Source: Amorphochlora amoebiformis
Lineage: Eukaryota > Cercozoa > Chlorarachniophyceae
Direction: 5' to 3'
DNA length: 64,000 bases
Assembly (NCBI GenBank): GCA_054601695.1
Contig: BAAHQB010000103.1
Span: forward strand, 310,001-374,000
The translations under genes and the position numbers were made by a program. The notes beneath the pieces are model-generated. The model saw only the letters and a list, made by a program, of their open reading frames with translations. It ran no database searches and had not been told where the DNA came from. Position 1 is the first letter of the stretch, and each line of letters begins with the position of its first letter. This document shows, in pieces, positions 1 to 64,000 of the stretch.

Positions 1-77
1 ACGCGCATGATATATGTTTACACACGAACACACACACAAACATATGTATGTATACACACACATATATATATGTATAC

Positions 78-181
<104 letters not shown>

Positions 182-184
182 ATG

Positions 185-224
<40 letters not shown>

Positions 225-352
225 GATGTATTTATACAAACAGATCTCCATAGAAGTTCTAACCTCTCTCCTCACTCGCCGTCACTTCACGGTACCCTGA
301 GCCTAATACTGACCCAGACCTTCACATAGCCCTAACCAAGTCCTAATTCCAG

Positions 353-43342
<42,990 letters not shown>

Positions 43343-43554
43343 TCGAATATGTAATAGAATTACAGTTTTGTTTATCAGGTTGACAAATTTATTCACCGAC
43401 GGATATTAGAAACAGATTTATCATGTAATTGGGAATAGAATTTCTACTCTAGGAGCTCGAGAACGATGACTTGATGCAATTTTTGCTACCGTCGCAGCAT
43501 CTGGACCATTAAGATACTCCAGAGATCCTCTTGATATCGTACGATTGTTTCTAG

Positions 43555-43648
<94 letters not shown>

Positions 43649-43729
43649 TGTGTGTGTGTGTGTGTCGGTGCGTAGAGGTGTCTATATTAGCTTAAGCCTT
43701 AAACAGTCTAGATAGATCTAGATTGCACT

Positions 43730-43784
<55 letters not shown>

Positions 43785-43816
43785 GTGTGTATGTATATAT
43801 ATGTATACATATACAT

Positions 43817-43896
<80 letters not shown>

Positions 43897-43900
43897 TATT

Positions 43901-43967
<67 letters not shown>

Positions 43968-43970
43968 ATA

Positions 43971-44020
<50 letters not shown>

Positions 44021-44026
44021 TATATT

Positions 44027-44074
<48 letters not shown>

Positions 44075-44102
44075 TATACATATACGGTAGTAATAATAAA
44101 CC

Positions 44103-44138
<36 letters not shown>

Positions 44139-44208
44139 GTAACTACATATATTTATTCTAGACATACGTACTTGTACATTTATTCTACGCGTAGGCATGT
44201 GTGCATGT

Positions 44209-45138
44209 ACATGTATTCGTATCATATATCTAGTATACATGTGTTAGCCTAGTAGTGTATCTACTAGATGTACTGTATGTAGATGTAGTCTAAGTAGTGT
44301 ATGTATCGATCTGACCTGCTACCATGAGTCGGGTATCCTTGTACTTACTGGTACGTATATCTAATATATTCCCATCGTATATTGCAGTGGCTGACCGATG
44401 CGTATACGTATGCGTATTAGCATAGTGTGCATGCCACGCGCGTGCTTAAGGTCATGCCTCTAACTATCAAGTGTATTTGTACGTGTATACGTGCGTACTG
44501 CGCTAAGTATTAGATATATTACATTATGATTACGGTTTTCGTATCTCAATATCTGGGTCTAGTGGGTATCACAGCGCGTCTAGAATCCGAAGATACAAAT
44601 TAAAGCTTGCGCGATACGTAAAGCTTGCGCGATACGTACGTATACGAATAAGTTTCAGAGTCGTGTGTGTACATGTATTCGTATCATATATCTAGTATAC
44701 ATTTGTTAGCCTAGTAGTGTATCTACTAGATGTAGTGTATGTAGATGTTGTCTAGGTAGTGTATGTATCGATCTGACCTGCTACCATGCTCCATGAGTCG
44801 GGTATCCTTGTACTTACTGGTACGTATATCTAATATATTCCAGTCGTATACTACAGTGGCTGACCGATGCGTATACGTATGCGTATTAGCATAGTATGCA
44901 TGCCACGCGCGTGCTTAAGGTCATGCCACTAACTATCAAGTGTATTTGTACGTGTATGCGTGCGTACTGCGCTATACTAGTACTAGATATATTAAATTAT
45001 GATTAAGGTTTTCGAATCTCAATATCTGGGTATCGCAGCGCGTCTAGAATCCGAAGATACAAATTAAAGCTTGCGCGATACGTAAAGCTTGCGCGATACC
45101 TAGGATACGTACGTATACGAAAAAGTTTCAGAGTCTCG
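44209..45138. repeat. Tandem duplication of a 462-bp unit rich in palindromic words
   Basis: Copy 1 starts at 44209 (ACATGTATTCGTATC) and copy 2 at 44671 with the same text; the end of copy 2 (GTTTCAGAGT) is near 45135. The copies are highly similar with scattered substitutions and small indels. Each contains self-complementary words such as CGTATACG, GCATGC, TACGTA and ACGCGCGT, and a doubled AAAGCTTGCGCGATACGT block. It is not microsatellite and has no long open frame. Function unknown. Confidence 0.85.
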
Positions 45139-45505
45139 ATTTTGGTACTATACTACACATTGTTCATGCGCATGCGTGTATACAATTCTAGAATATACCT
45201 AGTATACCTCTATACCTAGTATACCTAGATATACGTATACATGTATAGGCCGGTTATTAGTAGTTAGTTGAGCTGGCTCTAGCTAGCTGAGGTAAGTAGA
45301 TGAGCTGAGATGAAGTCAGAATCTACTACACAGTCTCAGTAGTAGGTATTCCAGTCTCAGAAAGCGGACAACATGATCATGAAGGGCAACTCACGGCCAG
45401 TAGGTGACTGCAATATAAGTACCACTAGTTCCAACTTGCTAATTATAACTAACAGCTGGCTTACTAAACTCACGAGTTACAATAGTTCTAGTAGTTATAT
45501 ATTTA

Positions 45506-45733
45506 TTGTGGCTTAAAATTATATTGTGGCTTAAATTAATTATTAAAGTTCTATTGGATAATAATTACAACTTGAGCCAAGCGTACACGCGGGAGCGCGA
45601 CGCCTTACTCAGTCGATGTATGCTCGATCCGCGCAAGGCTTTTAGGCCCCGGCCGGATGCGCACCGGATATTCGCGCTCGATGGAAGTAATTGTAATCAG
45701 TCTCTGCTCACATGGACGTTTCTTTACCCCTAG
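45506..45733 (+). CDS. Orphan open frame of unknown status
   Basis: A 75-codon open frame whose middle part (about 45560-45690) is GC-rich and translates to RERDALLSRCMLDPRKAF followed by RPRPDAHRIFALDG. Composition here differs sharply from the AT-rich flanks, and the peptide is not low-complexity, so it could be an exon or a relic of a transposon gene. It lies just right of the 462-bp tandem duplication. No neighbour exon with matching splice sites was found, and I recognise no family. Confidence 0.2.
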   Translation: MWLKIILWLKLIIKVLLDNNYNLSQAYTRERDALLSRCMLDPRKAFRPRPDAHRIFALDGSNCNQSLLTWTFLYP

Positions 45734-45875
45734 TCCCGTAGTTGTGAACCTTCTAAGCAAGATGGACCTCTAAGAGTTGGATTTTGACTCGTTTATTTTT
45801 GAGACGCTGGCCTTGGAGCTCTTATCTAAAAGGTGCTTGATTAGGTGCTCCAAAGGCCCTGAAATGTTTATTTAT

Positions 45876-45910
<35 letters not shown>

Positions 45911-45917
45911 ATACATG

Positions 45918-45950
<33 letters not shown>

Positions 45951-46028
45951 ACACCCATATATATATGTGTATATGTATGTTTGTGTTTATATATGAGTAT
46001 ATATATGTACACACACATATTTACACAC

Positions 46029-46066
<38 letters not shown>

Positions 46067-46152
46067 ATTATATATATACATAAATATATATATATATATA
46101 TATATATAAATATTTATACAAATATATTTATTTATATATATATATGTGTGTA

Positions 46153-46191
<39 letters not shown>

Positions 46192-46200
46192 GTATATATA

Positions 46201-46244
<44 letters not shown>

Positions 46245-46281
46245 ACCTACACACACCCACACACCACACCCACACACACAC

Positions 46282-46427
<146 letters not shown>

Positions 46428-46534
46428 GTATATTTACACATCTACACATTTATGTATGTACGATATATGTGCATATATACATATATATACACATATATAC
46501 ATATAAATATATATATATATATATACACACATAT

Positions 46535-46625
<91 letters not shown>

Positions 46626-46661
46626 ATATGTAATATAATTAATGTACACATACATATAATT

Positions 46662-46753
<92 letters not shown>

Positions 46754-46891
46754 TATTTACACATCTACACCTTTATGTATGTATGTACGATATATGTGTG
46801 AGCGTACATATGTATATATGTGTGTTAGTGTGTGCATACATAATGGTGAATACACAGCATAAACGTATATAAAAAAAATGTGTATGTATAC

Positions 46892-47009
<118 letters not shown>

Positions 47010-47013
47010 CATG

Positions 47014-47115
<102 letters not shown>

Positions 47116-47203
47116 ACTATGAGATTTGTAATTGTGTCAAAAAATATATTACGTACATATATATATTCGTGTTATATTTGTGTATGTATATACAAGTATT
47201 ATA

Positions 47204-47255
<52 letters not shown>

Positions 47256-47362
47256 TTCTGCAGTGTATTGACCATTATATATGCACACACTCACACACAT
47301 ATATACATATATACACTCTCTCACATTCATATATATATATATATATATATGTATATGTATAT

Positions 47363-47484
<122 letters not shown>

Positions 47485-47501
47485 ACATATACATGTAGAT
47501 A

Positions 47502-47561
<60 letters not shown>

Positions 47562-47568
47562 TACATAC

Positions 47569-47664
<96 letters not shown>

Positions 47665-47682
47665 TAAATACATATACATATA

Positions 47683-47714
<32 letters not shown>

Positions 47715-47745
47715 ACATATATATGTACATATGTATAATTATATA

Positions 47746-47777
<32 letters not shown>

Positions 47778-47813
47778 CATATATATATATATTTACATAT
47801 ATGTACACATATA

Positions 47814-47849
<36 letters not shown>

Positions 47850-47873
47850 ATATATATATATATATATATATAC

Positions 47874-47912
<39 letters not shown>

Positions 47913-47962
47913 CATACATACACATGCATATACATATAACTGTATTAAGATATGTATAAAGG

Positions 47963-50364
<2,402 letters not shown>

Positions 50365-50700
50365 TCTCCGAAGCACTCGCCACGAAACGAATATCGACCG
50401 AATACACAATTTTAACACCGAGAAACAAAAAAAATAGAAAGCACAGAAGTTTCGGAATGCTTTACAAGATGCTTTTCAACATGACGCGCGAAGACGATGT
50501 CGGAGAACGCGGCCGGAACGCGGCTTCTTGCACCGAAATCAAGCACGAGCCGCCACGAGTTTGCCGTGAAATTGAAAAATAATAGGTTCCGGATTCCGAT
50601 ATCCCCGGGGCTCCGGAATCTACCAGGCGTATTCGTGGCTGACAGTTTCCCCAACATCGGATTTCAACCCGAAGTTTGTGGGTAAGCAGAGGATTGACCA
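50365..50700. promoter_or_regulatory. Shared divergent promoter region of MOB1 and the Tctex light chain
   Basis: The 336 bp between the two divergent ATGs must hold both promoters and 5' UTRs. The interval is not microsatellite and has higher GC than its surroundings, including GCGCG words near 50483-50525. No TATA box or known factor site is obvious to me. Function is inferred from position only. Confidence 0.5.
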
Positions 50701-51175
50701 ATGGACTTTGTCGATGGGAGTGACGGTTTTCAACAGCCAACGTATGAGCTGGAACCGAGACGAGATGAGAGATTCTTGCCGCACCAAGTGAAAAAGGTGG
50801 TGGAAGATGTGGTTTCCAAAAAGCTTAAAGGGATGGTTTACGATGATGAGAAGTGTAAAGACGCTTGCACGGACATCGGGGAGGCTGTTAAGAAGAGGGT
50901 TAAAGGTAATTTTGGTTGGGTTGTAACTTACATTTTCGATGAAGCAGTATTTTGGGTTTGATAGACGCAGTGATTTACTGTACCGTTTCTGTGCGGCAGA
51001 GCTGGGGTACGTTAGATACAAGATTATCACTCAAACGGTGATTGGTCAAGTGAAGGATCAGGGAGCGTATGTTACGTCCAGATGCTTGTGGGACCACCAG
51101 AAGGATAACTACGCGTCTTGGTGGTTTAAGAACGTGCGAAGCACTTATCTCTCTCTGTCCCTCCTGAACGTGTAG
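50701..51175 (+). CDS. DYNLT2B: Tctex-type dynein light chain (DYNLT2B/Tctex1d2-like), complete, 2 exons
   Basis: Light chain of axonemal or intraflagellar-transport dynein; dimerises on the intermediate chains. Exon 1 is 50701-50905 and exon 2 is 51000-51175, with a 94-nt GT-AG intron; 126 aa, ending at TAG. The product has the family layout: [14 protein letters not shown] at the N-terminus, a long first helix ([13 protein letters not shown]), [15 protein letters not shown], and [11 protein letters not shown] as in the strand/loop RCFWDxxxDNY. The ATG at 50701 gives a short, natural N-terminus. An AG at 50728-50729 could be an acceptor for an upstream exon, but no convincing one is seen. It starts 336 bp from the MOB1 start in divergent orientation. 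The C-terminal beta strand is less conserved than usual. Confidence 0.9.
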
Positions 51176-51200
51176 ATACTATGACACGTACGTATATACA

Positions 51201-51363
<163 letters not shown>

Positions 51364-51434
51364 TATATACATATGTGTGTGTGTGTAAATACAACAAGCA
51401 TTCTCTCTCTGTATATACATATGGATAACAATCA

Positions 51435-51474
<40 letters not shown>

Positions 51475-51479
51475 GTTTG

Positions 51480-51721
51480 TGTGTGTATAATATAGATAAA
51501 TTCTAATATCCTCAGGATTCGCTCTTCTGTGTATGCATGGTGTTCGGGGTCTATCTCGAGTAGGCGGGATTATACACGAGAGTGCCAACAGTGGGCGTGT
51601 ACATTGTAGTTCATAAAGGTTTGCCGATGAGTTAATTGCGTACCCGCTATGGATTTCAGTTTTAAGTCATCGAGCACGTCTGATTGTTACTAGTGTTAGT
51701 CCTACTATACAGTTAAAACTA

Positions 51722-51758
<37 letters not shown>

Positions 51759-52345
51759 CAAGATCTACCTAGAGTATTAGTTAGTATTATACACTAGTTA
51801 TTATATAATTCTAGAATTATAGGTCTCTAGAGACTAGGAGACTAGAGAGAGTATATTATAGATATATCTTCAATTATTTTCTTGCCATGATGATATACTA
51901 GCTAGAGTAGATATACTACTAGACTAGACAATATGGCATATGCATGCACATGTATTCTCTAGAGCTAGTAGAGGTAGCTTGATTGGAATCGGCTTGAAGT
52001 CTAGAGTACAATGATGCTGTCGATGTTTATTACGCAATATTGCAAATCCACACGAAGTTCGCAATGAGTGATTCTACTACTAGTAGTAGTTCAAGTGAAT
52101 GATGATTCATCCTGCTACTTTCCTACTACTCTAGATCTATCATATGGCATGCAGCCAGTCCGAGGCGTCAACTGATATATCACATGTATATAGTATAGCG
52201 GCTACAGCTAGGCCTGGCTTGTACCGTGAATCACTGCAATGACGGATTATAACCAAACGAAAGACGAGGGGCAGTAAGCGAGGAGCCCCGACTTGTTATG
52301 GGTTCCCTGGAAATTTATAATTAGCTGCGGTCAACTCTTTCACTG
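51480..52345. other. Gene-free intergenic island dense in CTAG
   Basis: This lies between the Tctex light-chain gene and the 3' end of the HORMA gene. From about 51720 to 52215 the tetranucleotide CTAG occurs more than fifteen times (for example TACTAGCTAGAG, CTACTAGACTAGAC, TCTAGAGCTAG), far above one per 256 bases. The same bias marks 44150-45490. I see no gene, terminal repeat or RNA gene in it. TA-rich DNA with no gene follows to 52690. Confidence 0.6.
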
Positions 52346-52375
52346 TCAATATATATAATATATATAATATACATA

Positions 52376-52412
<37 letters not shown>

Positions 52413-52691
52413 CATACATATTTTATATGCGTATGTATAATATATATATATATATATATATCTATGTATGTATATGTAAAATTATGAATATTTAATACTA
52501 GACTCTAGATACTATCTATTAGTATATATTGTCATATAGATCATTCAGTACCAATGTATACATACATGTGCATTTATATACATATATTTATATATATATA
52601 TATATATCTATATATATATATATATATATATATATAGCATATCAACTAGATTAGGTTAGGAATAGAGTATTGAGATTTGGTTGGGGATATG

Positions 52692-53071
52692 TTATTGTAT
52701 GAACCCGGTATGAGATAGTTTCCTTCGCCTCTTCATCTTCCCGCTCCTTGTCATGCCATTTTTTCTTTTATCCCCACAGGCCGCAGCTGCAATCTCATAT
52801 TTTCCGCGATGGACGCCACGGAGAATCTTGAGGTGTTTCTCCTTCGTGAGGCGCTCCAGGAGCGCTGATAATATTGAAGTTATTTAAATTGGTTTCTGTT
52901 CTGAAGTCCTTTATGTTTATGTGTATACGTACATATGTGTGTATATATAAATATTATACACGTATATATTTATTATGATTAAATATGCACGTATACAAGA
53001 TATTGATAATTTGAATATGGAAATGAATACATCCATAAAAATTGAATATGTACCTGCACTCACAAACTCAT

Positions 53072-53129
<58 letters not shown>

Positions 53130-53201
53130 GCAATATATATATACATATATATATAGATATAATATATATATATATATTAAACAATATACATTGAAAAATA
53201 T

Positions 53202-53243
<42 letters not shown>

Positions 53244-53320
53244 ATATAATATGAACATGAACATAAAATATACACAAATGATACATGTAAATAGATGTTG
53301 TATACATACATATACAATAT

Positions 53321-53390
<70 letters not shown>

Positions 53391-53512
53391 TATATATATT
53401 TATAAATACATATATATATATAGATGTATGATTTTATATATATAAAAATATATATATGTATATATATATATAAATATATATGTATGTATAATATATATAA
53501 TGCATGTATATA

Positions 53513-53590
<78 letters not shown>

Positions 53591-53670
53591 TGTGTGTATA
53601 TACATATATATATATATATATATATAAACATGTATATATATACATATATGTGTGTATATAATGCATGTTA

Positions 53671-53710
<40 letters not shown>

Positions 53711-53787
53711 AAATATACATACATATATATATATATATGTATGTATATATTAATATATGTGTATATAAAATATCATATGTATAATAA

Positions 53788-53837
<50 letters not shown>

Positions 53838-54154
53838 ATATAATATAAATATATATTACAATATGTATATATATATATATATGTATGTATATGTAAATAA
53901 ACATCTTTATATACATATACGTATATGTATATATATAATATATATATTATATATTTATATATATAAACATATACACATATATACACACACACATATGCAT
54001 GTATGTATGCATGCATACAAAAACACACACATATACATATATAAAAAATATATATATGTATATACACATATATATACACACACACACATATACACACACA
54101 CACATATACACACACATCATAACACATGCACACATGTGCCACACACACACACAT

Positions 54155-54217
<63 letters not shown>

Positions 54218-54319
54218 GTATGCATAAGTATACGTACATTATATCATACACATATACATATATATATATATATACATATATGTATATATATATGCATATG
54301 TATATATGTATATATATGA

Positions 54320-54354
<35 letters not shown>

Positions 54355-56391
54355 AATGTATATAACACACAGGGACTGTACCATTGAAAACCTGAGGAGA
54401 ACACTTTCCCTTGACTTGCTGGAAGAGATTGGTATCACTGACTAGCATTGACTTGGACTCTCTCAGAATCCCGCGGATGATGTTGTAGCAGGCCTCCTGT
54501 TATGGAACACATTAGTGACAAGGGATTAGATTGATTAACCAACCTTATCTTCAGGACTTATGCCCCCCGGCCTCCTCTGAGGTCTCTGGAAGTCTGTCAT
54601 ATCTGAACAAAATACTGATAAGTACTTGAGCACGGGTGGAACATTGATGTGTCATATTTGAACAAAATACTTAATAGTTCTCACGCAGAGTGAAACATTG
54701 ATGTACCAGAGCCGAAAACATCTTCAGTCAACTTGATCTTCACCTTTTGAGAAGAAGAAGCCTCTTTGGCCTTCTTCTCCTTCATCTTCAGTCTCCTAGG
54801 GAGTGGTTCTTGAAAATCGTTTGACGAGGTTACTAGGTATTTTCGCAATGTCAAACACAAATCGTGTAATCCCAAAACGGAGGAAGGGATGAGATTGGAG
54901 AGAAGGAGAGAAAGAGAGGAGAGAGATAAATCGGAGACACAGAGAGAGAAAGATCGGGAGAATTGAACGAGTGGGGAATAAAAGTAGAAAAGAGGATCAT
55001 CCTACCTGGCTCTTTAAATTGTGAAATTTTGATCGAATTTTGGGACATCGGGACTGTTTCAGCGTACTCCGGATCTACAACGCAGGGCCTGTTCTTGGGG
55101 TGGGACCTTGTGTTCATCCCCTGGCTTGGCTGAGCTAGAGTAGACTCCGCGTCAGAGCCTGGCTGCTGAGAATCCATTTTCTCGCTGTTGACGTTCTTGA
55201 GGTCCTCTGCGTCGTCCTCCAACTTGCAGACTCGAACTTGAATGCTGTGGTGGTTGGTGCGTATCTGCCCAAGATCGTCCTCCTCCGACGGAAAGTCAAA
55301 TATCTTGTCGAAGTCACCTTTGCGGAAGTAAGTTGGCTCGTAGTTGATCCTGCCGGAAGCAAATTTAAGGTTGAGGGAAGACTTATGCAGTGGTGGCTCA
55401 CGGAGTGATATCATCACGGTAGAGAAGCTGCATCGAAAGGTAGCGCTCCCTAAGAGATAAGGGCATCAATGTGAGATGGAGGTGAATGAGATGAAGAGTT
55501 TCTACTTTGGTAGTGCAGGCAGTGTATCCGCCACAGTGCGTATCTTTTTCAGCATACTAATTGTAGCTTTTTGCACATCTGAAAGAGAAAGATTAAAGCG
55601 AAACGAAAAAAATGCTGAAGCAATATCAAACCTGTCTTGGTATAGGTATGCTTTGAAGAGCTGATTGACCCGCTGTCTGCGCTCGTCAAGTTCACGATAC
55701 CCCCCTTGGAATCATTCGGGTACGTAACCTTGAATTCGTAGCTCTCGAGAACCGTGCAGTCTTCAATTATGGAACCTTAGGTGATAAGAGAGTGAATGAG
55801 ATAAGTGACTTCCTAACGCTGCGTAATTCAGGTTACCATCTTGGAGATGAATTTTGAATGCGATGGTGTCGAGGTAGCCCTTTGTGAGTGCATCGAATAC
55901 TCCCTAAGAAGACTGCATCAGATCCCGTTACATGGAGTAGACCTTTTCACCTTTTCCAGCCACCTGAATATGCAACCATCGGAGTTGATTCAGAGTCACA
56001 AAGAATCTGGTCGGGGAAATCTCTTACTTTTGAAGCTGCGATGCATCTTTGTGGCCGCATCCGGCTGATTCATACACGTTAGTTTCTTTCAAAGGCGAGG
56101 TAAAGGGAAAGTACTCGAGAGAAATTTCATCTGCTTCCCGGATCCAGCGGTTCTGAAGCAATCTGAGGTATCGGCGAATATCAGTAAGATATTCGGAACA
56201 GCCGTGCCAAACTTTGCTTACTTTCGGGGAAAAGCTTTCTAGCGTACGCAATGCAACCCTGTTAAAAGAGCATGAGGCCCTGTGTGAAGCGGGAGATGTG
56301 CACTTACCACCCCGCAGCGCAGCATGTTTTTCATCAGGGTCATCGATTCCTGCACAGTTATTTGCTTGCTACGCTGAGCCTGGGAGCTCAT
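52692..56391 (-). CDS. HOP1: HORMA-domain meiotic chromosome-axis protein (Hop1/HORMAD/ASY1-type), complete, 14 exons
   Basis: Axis protein that promotes meiotic double-strand-break repair between homologues. Minus-strand exons: 56308-56391, 56222-56258, 56115-56162, 56028-56064, 55951-55963, 55837-55903, 55632-55775, 55506-55578, 55402-55449, 55006-55349, 54707-54808, 54544-54593, 54382-54496, 52692-52864; 1335 nt, 444 aa. HORMA blocks in order: [86 protein letters not shown]. After an acidic, Ser/Gln-rich linker with a basic stretch (MKEKKAKEA), residues encoded from 54496 to 52692 resemble a winged helix ([23 protein letters not shown]), as in Hop1-family chromatin-binding regions. A 13-nt micro-exon encodes WLEK. 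The 1.5-kb last intron contains TA tracts. The start is the ATG at 56391; an upstream 5' exon is possible. Confidence 0.93.
54596..54704. repeat. 55-bp tandem duplication inside a HORMA-gene intron
   Basis: Units 54596-54650 and 54651-54704 share GTCATAT-TGAACAAAATACT and a GTGGAACATTGATGT-like end (second copy GTGAAACATTGATGT). They make up nearly all of intron 54594-54706, the only 113-nt intron among neighbours of about 50 nt. Confidence 0.9.
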
Positions 56392-56632
56392 CTGCAAGAT
56401 TGATTTTCGGAGATATCTCGGGCGTCTAATTCACAGGAAATGAAATCACTTGTGAAGCCACAGATCACGTCAGGGCAGCGTCCTGAACACCTTGGCATCG
56501 AAGCGGTGGAGGTGGGCGTTGAGGTTGGCGCCAAGCTGTACGAAAAATTGAATTGAAAATGTATTAAAGCGTTATTGGCCACATGTCCAGAACTGCATCG
56601 CATCAATCCCTTGAATTTTGCGGTGTGCAACT
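56392..56632. promoter_or_regulatory. Shared divergent promoter region of the HORMA and esterase genes
   Basis: The 241 bp between the divergent start codons is free of TA tracts. It contains a minus-strand open stretch bounded by AG and GT (about 56492-56535, GANLNAHLHRF) that could be a 5' exon of the HORMA gene or simply GC-rich regulatory DNA. Promoter function is inferred from position. Confidence 0.45.
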
Positions 56633-63633
<7,001 letters not shown>

Positions 63634-63654
63634 GTTATACACAATATATATATA

Positions 63655-63711
<57 letters not shown>

Positions 63712-63716
63712 TATAC

Positions 63717-63754
<38 letters not shown>

Positions 63755-63755
63755 A

Positions 63756-63822
<67 letters not shown>

Positions 63823-63840
63823 AAACATTCATATATACAT

Positions 63841-63998
<158 letters not shown>

Positions 63999-64000
63999 AT

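Noticed and set aside
52780-52868. Plus-strand terminal exon ending LREALQER
   Set aside because: The opposite strand of the same bases encodes the last HORMA exon, which fits phase and the winged-helix pattern; the plus reading is a shadow.
56470-56540. Minus-strand exon-like stretch (GANLNAHLHRF) upstream of the HORMA start
   Set aside because: It could be a 5' exon, but the HORMA protein starts naturally at the ATG at 56391 and the stretch gives no in-frame join to it.

Overview
This window is eukaryotic nuclear DNA, probably from a unicellular, intron-rich organism. It contains spliced genes with GT-AG introns and many short exons. Non-coding space is filled with (TA)n and (CA)n microsatellites and with degenerate CCCTAA/TTAGGG telomere-type repeats. 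A Tctex-type dynein light chain suggests a flagellated lineage, and a HORMA meiotic protein suggests sexual recombination. The species cannot be named from the sequence. A protist (for example Rhizaria or stramenopile) is my guess, not a result. Almost all long open frames are Tyr/Ile/His/Thr/Val/Cys translations of microsatellites and are not genes. I built gene models by finding short non-repeat islands flanked by AG and GT whose reading phases join without stops.

Layout. (1) About 1-43.3 kb, plus strand: a very large myosin heavy-chain gene, already in progress at the left edge. The second half of the motor (353-10703), IQ neck (12194-14345), a calponin-homology-like domain (14794-20157), a charged linker, PX-like and PH-like stretches (21-33 kb), a PUB-like domain (about 36.9-37.4 kb) and a C-terminal segment ending near 43.3 kb can be chained. 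About 88 exons average about 50 nt, so only about 10% of the locus is coding. Exons between 33.1 and 35.0 kb and the last exon are unresolved, so a gene split in the tail remains possible. (2) 43.4-47.9 kb: no recognised gene; a 462-bp tandem duplication rich in palindromic words. (3) 47963-50364, minus: complete 9-exon MOB1-type kinase activator (216 aa). (4) 50701-51175, plus: complete 2-exon Tctex-type dynein light chain (126 aa). (5) 51.5-52.35 kb: intergenic island dense in CTAG. (6) 52692-56391, minus: complete 14-exon HORMA-domain (Hop1/HORMAD/ASY1-type) gene of 444 aa. (7) 56633 to beyond the right edge, plus: type-B carboxylesterase, 12 exons visible, C-terminal part outside.

The four right-hand genes form two divergent pairs (MOB1/Tctex, HORMA/esterase) with 336 bp and 241 bp between start codons. 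Five copies of a short element with a tRNA-like head (SINE-like) lie in introns of the myosin gene. A second dispersed repeat is shared by one myosin intron and one esterase intron. Two tandem duplications of 54-55 bp sit at splice junctions, one of them creating an in-frame alternative acceptor in the esterase.
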